64,000 nucleotides of DNA from Laburnicola sp. R22_1 (GCA_014281115.1 JACONQ010000002.1:1860001-1924000), one strand, 5' to 3'; counted from the stretch's first letter, positions 1 through 12,414 are shown. Program-made: numbers and translations. Notes: generated by a model from the letters alone, not told the origin.

Positions 1-1126
1 CCCCCGGCCGGATCGCCGATGTGTGTGATGCGTTCGAGGCGGCTTGAGCGATATGCGGTAAATACTGTATCTCCGGCATATCTGGTAAGCGTAACATTTG
101 TTCACAATGTTTTGCATACGTGCGTAATCTATGCTTACAAATAATTTTGCCTGCTCATAGGCACGCTCGGCACATCTTCAAAGAGTATGCGTTTTAAATT
201 CTTTATAAGCACCAAACATCCTTCTACATGTGATCTAGCAAGGCAATCTGTACATATAGTGCATGTATCACTACATATCTTTATTGTATAGCGTCGATCA
301 ACATGCGACCGTCGTCTCCGCGCATATCGACTGCGTGGACCCTGATCGAAAATTAGCCCATACCGCCAGCGACCAGGGTCGACTATCAACATCCGAGCAA
401 CTTCATATTCCGAAAACTTCGTACAAGTCCGTGGTCCTGGCATAGCGGAAGTCGCTCCGACGGCGGGACCGGCGAGGACCGCAGCTCATGCTTCCGGCCG
501 GCTGCTAGCACGTGTGCTGTCCATAAATCTTCTACCTCTTCGATGCACAACAGCTTGAGCTTGCTCGCTCTTGCGCCGACTCAAGCACCATTCCGCCTAA
601 GTTAGTCCGACCGTTGGAGCATGTGTTCAGCAAGCATAGCCCCACCATCACGGTACCTTTGCTGTTGGTAGACCGGTGTTGGCCCGTTTGGAGACTGTCA
701 GCGTCATCGATCTGGTTGCCAACAAACCACGCCTTGTCGCACTATTGCCTGTAATTTCTTCCCAGGGGCCCTGTCATGACGACCAGTATGCGAGTTATTC
801 GGTGTTCGTGCGTTTATAAGTTACTCTTTACCAATCCAGAGCGTTCCACAGCCATCGCCCCCACCACTGCGGCATCTGGGCAACTTCTCGTGTGACCAAC
901 GTGACAGTTTTCAGTAAAGAAAATATACGCTGGTGCCTGTCGCAGAAATTGTTCCTCGCTAAATAACTCCCAAAGCGATGTCCTGTGTGGCAACCTAGAA
1001 CTCCATATGCAAGTTCCCTTAACCAAACCTGGAACGCGCAAACCACAAGAAGTAGTGTACAAAGAACCCGCTTGTGATAGTCCTGAACGCCAAGACTTCT
1101 GAGGACATGTGCTCAGTGTCAAAATA
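1..1126. other. No recognisable gene at left edge
   Basis: This stretch lies 3' of the Rictor-family gene, whose stop codon is at 1127-1129. Open frames of up to about 100 codons exist on both strands, but none has domain-like composition, splice sites or a recognisable protein family. It may hold the 3' UTR of the Rictor gene and flanking non-coding DNA. Confidence 0.5.
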
Positions 1127-4100
1127 TCAAGAAGCTTTGGGCACGTCGTTCGTGCCCGCCGAGTCCGCAGACGACTCTGAGTCAGTGCTCTCTTCGCTCT
1201 GATCCTCTTCTTCCAGTACTATCCGCTGAAGCACAGATTTGTCGAAGAGGTCGAGCACGAAACGACACGCCGGGAGGCGAAAGTGATGTGCCTCAAGGAC
1301 CTGCATGACCTTGTGGAATATTGCGGGCTTTGTGAAACCCGGTGCTCTCTTTGCCTTAATCCTGTTTTAGGGTCAGTGTGCGTATGGCTGCAGTTTGAAG
1401 ATTTCACTGACGCTTGGAGGTCGTTTGCTGCCTTTTTGGCTAGCACCGTATTACCTAGGTCGGTCGCAAGCTTGAGAATGCGCGCGTTCACCGGGTCGCT
1501 GTCAGTAACAGCGACCTTCACTTCCGCCTTGCGCTTCCAGCTAATATCGTCCGATTTGGCTCTCCATGGCGTCATCTATGAGAGTTAGCGATATTCAGAC
1601 AAGCCATGAGGCGGAAGACAAACCGAGAACAGTTTCTTGAAATCCAGGGGTAAACAGAACCCAAGTGCTTCGCCGGCTTCGTTGACGACACCATCCCAAC
1701 CGTGTTCGAGCAATATCTCCTGTCCATGAAGGCTTCTAGAAATCAGCCCGAGCACGTAGAAGGCTGTGCCTCTGAGCGACATGACCTCAGACATCTCTGC
1801 AATCTGAGCAATCCATTTCACGACATCCGAGCTCTCCAGGAACGGCGCACCAAGTTCCATTGATCCAACGTTGCCGACAGCCCATAAACAACCCTTCACC
1901 TTTAATATGGTCTCGGGGTCGTCTTTTTCCATCGCGAAATCCCGTATATTCGCCACAAATTCGTCGAAGTGGCCTTTTTGCTTGAGTAATTTACAGCCTT
2001 CTTTAGTCCGCGTGAGCTCGCGGTAGAAGTGGGGTGGTACAATGCCGTACTCGGGCTGTTCGGGAACGTCATCATAGGATAGTTGCGCCAGAGGTTTCTC
2101 GGGTATATCAGCAAGCGCCCGAGCCATGGATGCTTCGATCAATGCCACGTAGGTGTCGTTTCTTCCCAGGAACCAGTCATCCATTTCCTTCGTGATGTAA
2201 TCTAGCCCATCTAGATAGTGGTAGCCGACCGAAGTGGAGAGAAATCGAAGCAATAGCGGAGCACCGATTTCTTGCAGATGGTCTAAAGCTGGCTTGCACT
2301 TTACCACATATTCCAAGGATTCAGTTTGGTTGCATGCCTCTTCTAGAATCTTGATAGCGACCTCGCACACTTCTACGTCGGGGTCATAAAGCTGCGTGAC
2401 TAGCAACTTGATCGCCCATTCGGCAACACTCGATGAATCCGCTGGCTGCATAGGCTTCGTTGCGTACTTGCGCAGGAGTCTGGTCGCGAAAATACGGACC
2501 TCCTTGGAGCAGGACGTCATGGCTTTCGATATGATGATGCGTAGATGACCGTCCAAAGTATAGTCCATGTTGCTTAGTAAGGTTTTGATCAAGTCGTCGC
2601 GGTCGTTTAACTCTATGATATGATAGAACATGTTCACGACTTTCCATCGTTCGAGAATCTGGATACCTTTGGGATCTTTCGTTAGCGCACCAAGCAGTGT
2701 GAAGTAGCCACCAGTGAGCGTCTCGTTCATGCGATCCGTCTGGAACATAGGAGACTCCGATGTCAACCCGCTCATTCTATCGAAATGAGATAAACATTCC
2801 GCAAGCTGCCGGATGAATTTGCTTTCACTCAAATATCGTACGCCCTCGGGATTCTGTAGCAATGTCCGTAGGAGTGAGCAACCGGCGCGGACGTATCGCT
2901 GGTTCGGTTTTGTATTTTTGACCTCGGAGAAACGATACTTGAATGGACGATAGAAGCCGAGGAGACGGTGGATGAACTTTGACACCTTCATGGCCTCGTC
3001 TAACCGTTTCGAATTGAGTAGTGGTCCATCAATGATGGTTTGAATCAGGTCCCATCTCCATTTCTGGAACGTGACGGTGTTCAAGACCTGCGTCTCTACC
3101 ATCATATTCCGGAACGTGGGTTCGTCTATCTGCATAGCTGCTTGAGTTTTGGATTGGTCAGTCTGTCTTGCAGTAGCAGCACCGTCGCTCGTGGTGGTTC
3201 CTTTGCTCGGATAAACGGAAGTAGGTCCAGATCGATATAGGGTCCTGTTTACACTATCGACTTGGTATATTGTGCCAGTAGCGACAAAGCGCGCTTCAGT
3301 CTGGAACGTCGCAGCGGACCGAAGAAGCTGCGGGAGCACCTGTAGCTCTGAACTCCATGATGGCGGCAAAAGCTCGTTCGCCATCTTGAGTACCTCACCG
3401 AGGAGAAGTGTTGTCTTTCGCTTTAACTGAAGGCTCAGAGGATCTTCTTCAGCTTTAAGGAGTGCTTCGACTAGTCCTGCGTGCAAGAATGCGGCCAACA
3501 CCATGGCGACGTAGTGCTCCAAAAGATTCCACTTGTTTGTCGGGTCTATGCTCGGGCCCAAAGTATCCTGGATTGCCTGATTCTTGAGGTTCGTTACGCG
3601 ACCATAGGTAGTCAATCGACGACCAGCAAGGAAGGATGACGACCAAGATGGAGGTTTGATTCGAATAATATCAAACAGTAGTTCCAACAGGACATTCCGT
3701 ACGTGAGGTGTCGGAATCTCAAGCGACATGAGTAGGGACCGGATGGGCAGAAAGTTGTCCATGCAGAGGCAAAGAAAGCCGGACCAACTCCGTAGCAACG
3801 AAGCAATGACTTTGGCATTCGCTTTCAATTTCTCCTCGTGAAGATGGCTATGTGCAGTCCCAGCATCTGTAAACATAGCGAAGGGCGCCTCAAGCTCGTG
3901 CCCAGATCTCAGGAATCGTCGCCGCTGGGGAGTGTCTAGCAAATATACAAAAGCACTTCCTACGCTCTCCGCAGCATAGTAGTTTCCTTCTCCTAACGCG
4001 TCCGTCAGGGTCCCCATCCCGCCGGAATCGACCAAAAGAGCTGGCTTCTTGACCAGAATCTCGGTCAAGGTTAGGATGGCGATGTTTCTCAGCCGATCAT

Positions 4101-5133
4101 CCGTGTGCTCAGCTACAGCAACTATTATGCGAACGATAGCACGGGAGATCTCTTCCACGCCGCCCTTGACATCGAGGAAGGCTCTGACGAACTTAAGCGC
4201 CTGTTCTCTTTCCACACTGGCCTTGCTCTCTTTGACCAGAGACAATATGACCAGGTAGTCGGTATGTAAAGCTCGAATGATTCTGAGAGACTTGCGATCG
4301 GTAAAAGAATAGCGCATTACGCGATATGCAGCCGCAACGACCTCACGGCTGTCACTGAGGAGCATGGTCTGCATTCGCAGACCAAAGATGGACCATGCCA
4401 AATCGTACTTGAGCGTGGGGTGTCGTTTGAAGAGGTCCACCAGTGAATTCGCCCGCTCCACGTAGTACTCGGGCTGCATTCCAGTCGCTTCCAGAGCCTG
4501 TAGTATCTCGGCGAGCACGAAGGTAGGCGACTCGGTCTCCTCATCGTCTTCCTGCTCTTTTTGTGTGATGTGGCGCGATGGTGATCGGGACAGATTGCGC
4601 CGAAACAAGTAGGAAAGCCTACTTTGAGCTTCGGCGGGGGGTGACTTTATGTCCTTGGCTCGTTGTATCTCGGCTGCCAGTCCAGACTTCAGCTGGGCAA
4701 GCTTCCTGTTCGAGATGTTCAGCTGCTCCTCGACCTGTAGCCTCTGATCTTTGGTGTTCTTCGCATTCTTCGCGTTCAATGCCTCGAGCAGGTTCTCGGA
4801 GCCTATCTTGATCTTGGTCTCCTTTTCAATCTGGTCCTGCAGCTCGGCCTGCCGCTGCTCAGTATTGGTGGTGCTATCGTCGCCTACGATGATGGCATGC
4901 GTGTCGAAGTCGGGCTTCGATCGGCCATCGTGCGAAGTCGTGGGGCGCAAATGCGAGCTGAAGCTGCCGGGGGCCTCTCTGGCAGTCGCGTACGAGGCGT
5001 GCCCGCGCGAGCCGGCCATGATGCTGCTGGCGGGCGCAGGGAGTGAGCGGCCATCTCTATTTCGCGTGGGCGCCTGGAGAGAGACCTGGTCGCCGTCGGC
5101 CGGGGCGTTGACGGAGCGCACGGGTGGCGTCAT
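1127..5133 (-). CDS. TSC11: TORC2 subunit, Rictor/Tsc11 (Avo3) family
   Basis: This is the Rictor-type scaffold of TOR complex 2, which controls actin polarity, sphingolipid homeostasis and AGC-kinase phosphorylation. Proposed structure: complement(join(1127..1361,1412..1575,1624..5133)), 1302 residues, close to the usual fungal length. Residues about 91-165 form a charged coiled coil like an HR1 repeat. The helical-repeat Rictor N, middle and V regions follow from about residue 205, including KGCLWAVGNVGSMELGAPFL. Intron 1576-1623 (48 bases) has branch GCTAAC; without it the protein stops just after LDFKKLFS. Intron 1362-1411 (50 bases) has branch CTGAC. Removing both restores a continuous family-like C-terminus (HKVMQVLEAHHFRLP then an acidic tail). 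The start is the ATG at 5131-5133. It is divergent from the urate oxidase gene. Confidence 0.93.
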
Positions 5134-5836
5134 GAGCGTGCCTTAACCGTACGTCTCCCAACCGCATCGCATATCTGTACCAGGTCGGCAGCCTTCTCTT
5201 GCCTCATGTGCCTTTGCGCGCGGTATCGAACGGATTGGACAGGGAAAGGCTGGACGGCGAGCGGGGTTGCGGCGGAGCAAAACAACGAGAGGGGGTGGGC
5301 TGCGTTACGTGTACAAGCGGGCAGCGAGGGAAGGGGAAGGTGAATAGGGCCAGTGGAGCGATGGCGGTGGCCGCCGTGGTGAATTGCGTCCTGCACACGT
5401 CTTGCAGGCCGTTGGGGATGTCGCAGCATCTCTCTGGAACGCCAACACTGGACGACCTCGATCCAGGCCCGTGCTGCACCAGCTCTAGCTCTCCTCACCG
5501 CGGAGAGGCTTGCAATGCCCGCGCTGGCCGCCTGGTCCTGACTCCTCGGCAGCAGCCTATCACGCTTTTCGTCCTACGACCTGCCACAATGGTACTTTGC
5601 ACAAAACTTTGGATGCCCGCTCGCCATGCATCAATCCCGTCGTCGTCGAGCCCCGCTGTCCCGTTTCCATTGCATGTCACGTGCACACCCGTCGCCGCCA
5701 ATGGGGAGCTCCGTCGTCCTCCAGCGTCGGACATCGCCGCCCTCAGACGTCGAGAGCACCGGCCGCCGTTTTGCTCGTCCCATACTGCATAGTAGCTCGC
5801 ACGCGATCCGATTGTGAAGCGTAGTCTGGCACTTCT

Positions 5837-5848
5837 CGGACATGTCCG
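5837..5848. promoter_or_regulatory. CGG-N6-CCG palindrome, candidate UaY-type operator
   Basis: The perfect palindrome CGGACATGTCCG lies 189 bases upstream of the urate oxidase ATG. With its flanks it reads TCGG-N6-CCGC, one base from the TCGG-N6-CCGA site described for UaY, the purine-utilisation Zn2Cys6 activator of Aspergillus nidulans. Its position in front of the pathway's urate oxidase gene is what gives the match weight; binding is inferred. Confidence 0.5.
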
Positions 5849-5862
5849 CTCGGCACACTGTT

Positions 5863-5869
5863 TGATAAG
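5863..5869 (+). promoter_or_regulatory. GATA site (TGATAAG), candidate AreA site
   Basis: TGATAAG fits the HGATAR consensus of the fungal nitrogen regulator AreA/Nit2. It is 14 bases downstream of the CGG-N6-CCG palindrome and about 170 bases before the urate oxidase start, which suits a nitrogen-catabolic gene. A single GATA site also occurs by chance often, so support is contextual. Confidence 0.35.
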
Positions 5870-6036
5870 GACTTTGTTTTGAGAGTATATCTACCGTCGT
5901 AGCTCCCCTTACCTATCCTCACCTGTCCCACTTTCTCATCACACAGACTCTGCTTCCAAGGTTGACAACCACTCACATGCTCCCCAGCCTTCTTATACAA
6001 TCGAACCCATTTGCACCATTTGACTCTTGATTCAAC

Positions 6037-7040
6037 ATGTCTCAGCTCAGCTACGCCCGCTATGGCAAGGACAACGTCCGTCTGTACAAGGTTGACAAGA
6101 ACGAGAAGACTGGCGTCCACACTGTCATTGAGCAGACCGTCTGCACTCTGCTTGAGGGTGACATCGAGACTGCGTAAGCACCACGCGCGCCTTGCTCATT
6201 CCACCGCTAAATAGTGCAGCTACACGCAAGCAGACAACTCTCCCGTCGTCGCCACAGACACCCAAAAGCAAACCATATACATCCTCGCGAAGCAACACGC
6301 TATTGACCCACCCGAGAGCTTCGCTGCTGTCCTCGGTGATCACTTCACTAAGACCTACCCGCACATCCATGCCGCACACGTCAAGATCATCCAGCACCGG
6401 TGGACGCGCATGACCATTGACGGCAAGCCGCACCCGCACTCGTTCTACCGCGACGGCGAAGAGATCCGTGTTGTTGAGTCGGTCACGCGAGAAAACCAAG
6501 GGGTCGAGATCCTTTCCAAAATCGAGAAGCTGCTTGTCCTGAAGAGCACCGGGTCTGCGTTCTACGGGTTCCACCGTGATGAATTCACAAGGTTGCCGGA
6601 GACTTGGGACCGCATCTTGAGCACCGAGGTTGAGGCGGGTTGGAAGTGGAAGACATTCAAGGACCTGAGCGAATTGAAGGCTGTGGACTTCAATGCCGCG
6701 TACCAGAAAGCGCGGGATATTACGCTGAAGATCTTTGCCGAGGATGACAGTGCGAGTGTCCAGGCAACCATGTACAAGATGTGCGATCAGATCCTGGCCG
6801 ACGTACCGCTGGTTGAGGCTGTCGACTATGCTCTCCCCAACAAGCACTATTTCGAGATTGGTAAGTCGCGCAAGTTGCCCTCTGCGGAAAACATCACGCT
6901 GACCTACCTACCCAACAGACCTCAGCTGGCACAAGGGCCTTAAGAACACTGGTAAAGATGCAACGGTGTTTGCTCCACAGTCCGACCCGAACGGCCTGAT
7001 CTACTGTAACGTAACCCGCAAGCCGAAATCCAAGCTATAG
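6037..7040 (+). CDS. uaZ: Urate oxidase (uricase), peroxisomal
   Basis: Urate oxidase converts urate to 5-hydroxyisourate in purine breakdown. Proposed structure: join(6037..6173,6220..6860,6919..7040), 299 residues, the normal length. Introns are 46 bases (6174-6219) and 58 bases (6861-6918), both GT-AG. The sequence is very similar to Aspergillus uricase: RYGKDNVRLYKV with the conserved Lys near the N-terminus, NSPVVATDT with the conserved Thr, HRWTRMTIDGKPHPHSF, SVQATMYKM, LPNKHYFEIDLSWHKGL with the active-site His, and APQSDPNGLIYC. It ends in SKL, a canonical type 1 peroxisomal signal, as expected for a peroxisomal enzyme. The promoter carries candidate UaY and GATA sites. No damage is visible. 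Confidence 0.97.
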
Positions 7041-7539
7041 AGCTCTCTTCGTTTTAGTCCCGACTTTATGATACTGTACCATATACCCAACATCTAGAAG
7101 TCGTGCTATTCCTTCTTGTATACAGTATGTCCATCTAGTGTAGCATTGAGCACATCTTTGTAGGAAAGATGAGGTTATCATCGGGATGGTAATAGAGTAA
7201 GATTTGAGCCTAACTATTAACCCACCGGTAGTATCAGAGCAATATGAGAGTAGTTTACCATATAACTCGCGCTTCTACTTTCAATACTTTGTATCGTCTT
7301 TCAAGTAGTACCCATAATTCGTAACGGTATGCGACCTCCAGGCGTATGCAAAGAACAGATGTGATTCTCCCTAGAATGATGGGTTCAGCAACCTGGCGCA
7401 TGTAATGGACCCAAACCCGACATTTCAATATTGCTACAAGAAGGCACATAGTCGAGGTATCTCCACTCCATGCGTTGTCTATGCCCATATCCGAACACAT
7501 AATCTTAACAGCACCAAGCCCACCTCCTTCACACATCTA
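7041..7539. other. Convergent intergenic region
   Basis: About 500 bases lie between the stop codons of urate oxidase (+) and the uL13m gene (-). The region is moderately AT-rich near 7060-7260 and presumably holds both 3' UTRs. No coding sequence is supported. Confidence 0.6.
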
Positions 7540-8175
7540 CTACGACAACGGCACCTCCTTCTCCTTCGCTGCTCCCAACGTCTCTTTTATCGCGCCATGC
7601 TCAATAATACTCTGCCCTCCACCATTCCTGACCCTCAAGAAATTCACCTTATACGGGTTTCCCTCTCCCTCGAAAGTCTTCAACCTCTCCAATCTCGGCT
7701 TCCTCAATTTATTCTTCGGCAACATCCCGCTAACCGCACGCCGCAACACCTCGCCCCCACCCCACTTTGCCGCCAGGTTCTCCAAGCTGATCTCCTTGAG
7801 ACTGCCGGGCCGCGTCGTGTGCGTGCGGTACAGCTTCTGCTCCCGCTTTTTGCCCGTCACGTAGATGTCGGCGCAGTTGGTGGCGACGACGTAGTCGCCG
7901 CAGTCGGTGGAGGGATCAAAAATGGGCTTGTGTTTACCCATGAGGGCGAGGGCTATGCTGGAGGCGAGGCGGCCGAGGGGCCGTGGGTCGGAGGCGATGT
8001 CGACGTGGTGCCAGGAGCGGGCGTAGGCGAGGCGCGTCTAGAGGGGCTGTCAATACTAGGTTTCATTATTCGGGCCCGGTGTACGCTCGCGGTGTATGCC
8101 TTCGCGACACGCTGAGGGAGGTTTGGGGTTGCGGAGGTCCGATGGGAGACGTACTTTGCCTATGACCTGAGACAT
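7540..8175 (-). CDS. MRPL23: Mitochondrial large-subunit ribosomal protein uL13m
   Basis: This is a structural protein of the mitochondrial 54S subunit, of the bacterial L13 family. Proposed structure: complement(join(7540..8037,8155..8175)), 172 residues. The first exon encodes only MSQVIGK. A 117-base intron (8038-8154, GTACGT...CTCTAG) follows, and exon 2 then reads [13 protein letters not shown], which is the typical N-terminus. Family signatures are seen: [37 protein letters not shown], the H-T-x-x-PG-x-LK segment and [12 protein letters not shown]. The ATG inside exon 2 would start the protein in the middle of the domain, so the spliced start is preferred. It is divergent from the copper-chaperone gene. 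Confidence 0.92.
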
Positions 8176-8520
8176 GGTGACGGAAGGCCAATGGCCTGGA
8201 TATCTGTAATTGGGGCCTCCTGCAGTTTTTCGTGACGTGGCGATTCTTTCTCGGAGCTCCTGGGAGTATCGTGCGCAGATGCGGTGGCTCGATGCCCTCC
8301 TGTGAGATCGACTTGGTGTTCGCGATGCTAGCTGCGAATTTCTGGCCCCGGGCCGACCTGGTCACGTGATCGTTCGTCCGCCCGCGCTTTCCATTTTGAT
8401 GGACCGGCCCGATGTCGTTCGATTTCAAAGCCAAAGCCCAAAGTTGATAACGGATATTCAACACGACTACCTGGACGCAACTTCGTCACAGATTCTACAT
8501 AATTTTTCAAGACATACGAA
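8176..8520. promoter_or_regulatory. Divergent promoter, uL13m / CCS1
   Basis: These 345 bases separate the start codons of the uL13m gene (-) and the copper-chaperone gene (+). A perfect palindrome TCACGTGA at 8362-8369 is an E-box of the type bound by fungal bHLH factors such as Cbf1. It lies about 150-190 bases from each start, so it could serve either gene. Confidence 0.5.
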
Positions 8521-9453
8521 ATGACCATTCCGACCTTTGAAACTACCTTCGCGGTGCCGATGACGTGTGAAGCCTGCATCAAAGATATCGAAGGCTCCTT
8601 GCATCAGTTAAGCGGTACGATGACTTGCCCCAGGGTCGTAGCAAGTCCTGGTTGACGCAAGAGTAGGAATTCAAAAGGTTACTTCCAATCTCAAAGACCA
8701 ACTGGTATCCATCGAAGGCACAGCAGCTCCGTCGGCTATCGTTGAGGCCATACAATCAACAGGACGCGATGCTATACTACGGGGAAGTGGCAAATCAAAC
8801 AGTGCGTGTGCCCTCCCTGGATGCTGGAGCTTTTCTTTACCGTTGCAATAAAGTTCCAGACTATATAGTCGCTGCATGATGTTGATTGATGATCCACAGG
8901 CGCTGCAGTATGCATACTAGAATCGTTCACTCCGCACGTGGAGAACAAGGTACGGGGCTTGGTGCGCATGGTTCAAGTCGCGCCGACTATTACCATTGTG
9001 GACCTTAGCATTAGAGGGCTGTCTCCTGGAACCTACCATGCAACTATTCGAGAGTCGGGGGACATTTCAGACGGCCCCGAGTCCACGGGGGCAGTCTGGG
9101 AGGCTGCCAAAGCAAAGGTAGATGGCAAGCCGTGTCGTGGCGTGTTTGGGACCATCGAAGTCAACAAAGGTGGCGTAGGCACTGTCTTCCTTGACAAGCC
9201 GATCCAGATCTGGGAGATGATCGGGCGCAGCATCGTCGTAGCGAGACAGCAGGACGGGGCGTTCGACAAGAATGATCCAGACACGCTTGTGGGAGTGATC
9301 GCTCGGTAAGGCTCCTGTTTCCGTCATGATTGACAGCTCCTGACATGTGTTAGGAGCGCCGGTGTCTGGGAAAATGACAAAACCGTGTGTTCGTGCTCCG
9401 GGAAGACTGTTTGGGAGGAACGCAAGGACGAGGTCGGCAGGGGCATGCTATGA
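8521..9453 (+). CDS. CCS1: Copper chaperone for Cu/Zn superoxide dismutase
   Basis: CCS delivers copper to Sod1 and oxidises its disulfide. Proposed structure: join(8521..8614,8667..8801,8900..9305,9354..9453), 244 residues, typical length. Introns are 52, 98 and 48 bases. Domain 1 is HMA-like with the copper-binding MTCEAC motif at residues 14-19. Domain 2 is SOD-like ([45 protein letters not shown]) with the true SOD copper ligands not preserved, as expected for a chaperone. Domain 3 carries the CxC motif, CSC at residues 224-226, 18 residues from the C-terminus. That motif appears only after splicing out 9306-9353, which supports the gene model. Confidence 0.95.
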
Positions 9454-10506
9454 GGACACTGAATCCTGGGAGGCTCTGCGGCTTACAGCAATCCCGAGCG
9501 ATGGCCTAAGACTTCAGCTTACGTATAGTAGCTTCGCTCTTTGCGCCTTGTCTGCACAGAGCTCATAGAGAAGATGTGTATCTGTTTCACTGCCGTATCT
9601 GGCGTCCGTGAAGCGAGGCTTGCACCTTGTTTTCGAGGCCGAAACGCTGCCTGGGTGCCTGGGTGCCGCAGGACAGATGGCAGTGGCCTTTTGGAAGCCT
9701 TAGCATTATGCGTTCGTGCCTGGCAGGGCCTCCAGGCAGCCAGTGGCCAGCAGTACGTTGTCACGTGGCTGTCTCATCGTTCGACCGGCATGTAACAGAA
9801 GCTCAAACCGAGTCAAACGCCGACGGTCGATCGGCCTGGGGAAGTGTCGGATGGCTGCTCCCACCGACTGCTCACGCGAGTGGCAAAGGTGGCCTGGAAT
9901 GAAGCCGATAGCGGCTGGGCGCCCAAAGCCATGGAGAGTCGCATCTCGGTGCTGTCAAGCTCGAATGGGTTGGGACGAGGCTCCTCGCGACCACTCGAAG
10001 CGCTGGGGATGTTAGGGGCACGGCGTCGTGGGCCAATCATCGCGGCCAATGCGTGTCGAGGCCAAGACAAACTCTCAGACGCGCTGAGACTCAGAACAGA
10101 ATTGGTCTCCCCACCTGCGCCCGACTCCAGCCGCCACCAATTCTTCCCGTGCCCTGTGTCCTTGCTGTGCAGCTCTCATAACCAAAACCCTCCTCCTCGC
10201 ACTTGACCCGAGAGCCTCATCCGTAGTCATTCTTTTCACTTGCTCCCCGCGCATCACCTCGACCAACACTACTACGCCACTAATAGCCGAGGCGACGGCC
10301 GCATAATCGTATTTCACCACCACACCCAAAGCCCAGGCGGCTGCGCTGTTCTCTGGCACCAAGCGAAGAAGGATTCGGACTGGTTGCACTTCGGACGAAA
10401 AGCGCAACACGTAAAGAGCGTTCTACCAGCCGTGGAGCGGTAGGAAAGCGCGAAGAGGGGCTTGACGACACCATACTGCCGGGTAACTAACTAGACAACT
10501 TTCGTC
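9454..10506. other. Intergenic region upstream of noxR
   Basis: About 1.05 kb lies between the CCS1 stop and the noxR start. Several open frames of 60-120 codons run on both strands, but they overlap each other, have no recognisable domains and look like chance frames in GC-balanced DNA. The last 300 bases, CT-rich with many CACC and CTCC runs, probably include the noxR promoter and 5' UTR. Confidence 0.5.
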
Positions 10507-12414
10507 ATGTCTCTGAAGCAGGTACGCGACCATCCTCCCGCCGGGAGCCATCGATCCTCTAGGATTGTAGATTGTGTTCGCTAACCGCTGGGCAGGAAAT
10601 CGAGACTTGGGTGGCAGCCCTGGACGCCTACGACAACAACGAGTTCGACGACGCCCTCAAGGCGTTCGACCAGATTTCGGATACTTCCAAGATCCTGTTC
10701 AATTGCGGTGTCATCCATGCGACGCTCGGCGAGCATGAGAAGGCGGTAAGTGGTCATAGAATCTGGCCCCAAGAGATACGTGCTGATCTGTACGCAGGTC
10801 GACTGCTACCAGCGCGCTGTGCGGCTGGACCAGTATCTCGCCGTCGCCTACTTCCAGCAGGGTGTCTCCAACTTTCTCATGGGCGACTTCGAGGAGGCAC
10901 TTGCTAACTTCAACGATACCCTTATGTATCTCCGTGGAAACAACAACATCGACTACGAGCAATTGGGCTTGAAATTCAAGCTGTATTCTTGCGAGGTCCT
11001 CTTCAACCGTGGTCTTTGCTACATCTATCTCCAACAGAAAGACGCTGGTATGCAAGATCTATCTTTCGCTGCAAAGGAGAAGGTGGTTCCCGACCACGAC
11101 GTCATTGATGAGGCGATCCGTGAAGAAGCAGAGGTATGATGATTCGGTCCCAATCTCCATTCCCCTACTGACCTTCCAGGGTTACACTGTCTTTTCGATT
11201 CCAGTCGGTATTGTCTACCGCCCCAACGAAGCAAAGGTCAAGAACTTGAAGACGAAGGACTACCTTGGCAAGGCTCGTCTCGTTGCTGCTTCGGACAGGC
11301 AAAACGCTTTCACCGGCTTCGCTGGATCGGAAATGAAGAAGATTGCCAACACGGCCAAGGACGACCGACCCGAAGAAAAGTTGTCGTTCGCCGCAACAAA
11401 CCTTGTCAAGCCTGAACTCCAGAGCAGGGCTCGACAGCAGTCCGAACCGCCCATGAACCGCAACATGTTCCCGCCAACGCCACCACCAGAAGCTGACGGC
11501 CGAGGTTCTGCTGGCGAGAAGAAGGATGCCCCAATGTCACGCGCGCAGTCTGTCCGTGGTGGTGGACCGAAACCACAGCCTCTGAATCTTGGACGTGCTG
11601 CTTTCGACCGTAGAGATGATATGCCACCGCAGCGCAGACCTACTCAACGATCTGCTTCTGAGCGTCCAGCACCAAGTAGACAAGAGTCGCTGCGCAACCG
11701 AGATATGGATCGCCGTGATCGCGATCGGGAGATGATGTTCGGAAGGCGCTCACGGGAGGCGCCTCGTCGCCGCGGATCCGACGACGACATTGACGAGTAT
11801 GCTGATGATGTCTACGATATGTACTCTCGCGGAAGCCGATCAAATTACGGCCGGGGATCCCGGGGGCAGAGCTCGCGCCCGGCTTACATTGACGAGGAGG
11901 ATGAAGATGACTACGACGGAAGCGACCTCGACGACGCTGACTTTGAGATGGTTTCTCGATCAAAGAGCCGGAGAAGCCCACCCGTCCGCTCGACAACGTC
12001 CGCAGGACGCGGTGGCACTAGTGGAAAGGTCAGAGTCAAAGTGCACGCTGGTGACACGCGCTACGTGTTTATCACGCCGAGGACGTCTATGGGCGAGTTC
12101 GTCCAGTCTATCCGCGAGAAGTTTGGCATCCGGCAAAACTTCAAGATCGAGATCAAGGACGACGGCGACATGATCACCATGGCGGACGCAGACGATCTGG
12201 ATATGGCCATCCAGAACGCAAGGAGTATGGCCCGCAAGGAAGGTTCTGATACACCGAAGATGGAGGTATGGCTCACCGTTATCCCCTCGCAAAGCACATT
12301 TCTAGCCCCTCCTCTCACTCCCAACATCTCAGTATCCCAATACTAGTCGTTTCGTCGTAATGGAGCAAAGGCTAACCGGTGTTCTCTATGTAGGTTTGGA
12401 TTAGAGAAGTATAG
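10507..12414 (+). CDS. noxR: NADPH oxidase regulator NoxR (p67phox-like)
   Basis: NoxR is the cytosolic activator of fungal NADPH oxidases, needed for ROS-dependent hyphal growth, fusion and development. Proposed structure: join(10507..10521,10596..10745,10798..11133,11180..12265,12394..12414), 535 residues. The first exon encodes only MSLKQ and the last only VWIREV. Residues about 5-175 form TPR repeats (FNCGVIHATLGEHEKAVDCYQRAV; FQQGVSNFLMGDFEEALANF). A short activation-type segment GYTVFSIPVGIVYRP follows. The middle is a long disordered R/S/P-rich and acidic region, about residues 230-445. The C-terminus (449-535) is a PB1 domain with the acidic OPCA-like segment DDGDMITMADADDLD. All exon joins are in frame. 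An ORF reading through the 128-base last intron would end differently (VWLTVIPSQ...), which is the less likely reading. Confidence 0.95.

Larger units (their letters stand above)
5134..6036. promoter_or_regulatory. Divergent promoter region, Rictor-family gene / urate oxidase
   Basis: This 903-base gap separates two divergent start codons and must hold both promoters. It contains an E-box core CACGTG at 5678-5683, a CGG-N6-CCG palindrome at 5837-5848 and a TGATAAG site at 5863-5869. GC-rich open frames on both strands (around 5200-5860) are random-looking and are not called as genes. Confidence 0.6.

Noticed and set aside
5199..5860. Several GC-rich open frames on both strands between the Rictor-family gene and urate oxidase
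   Set aside because: They overlap each other in four frames, have no domain character and lie in the divergent promoter.
10075..10474. Minus- and plus-strand frames just upstream of noxR
   Set aside because: They are mutually overlapping and lack recognisable features; the area fits a CT-rich promoter and 5' UTR.
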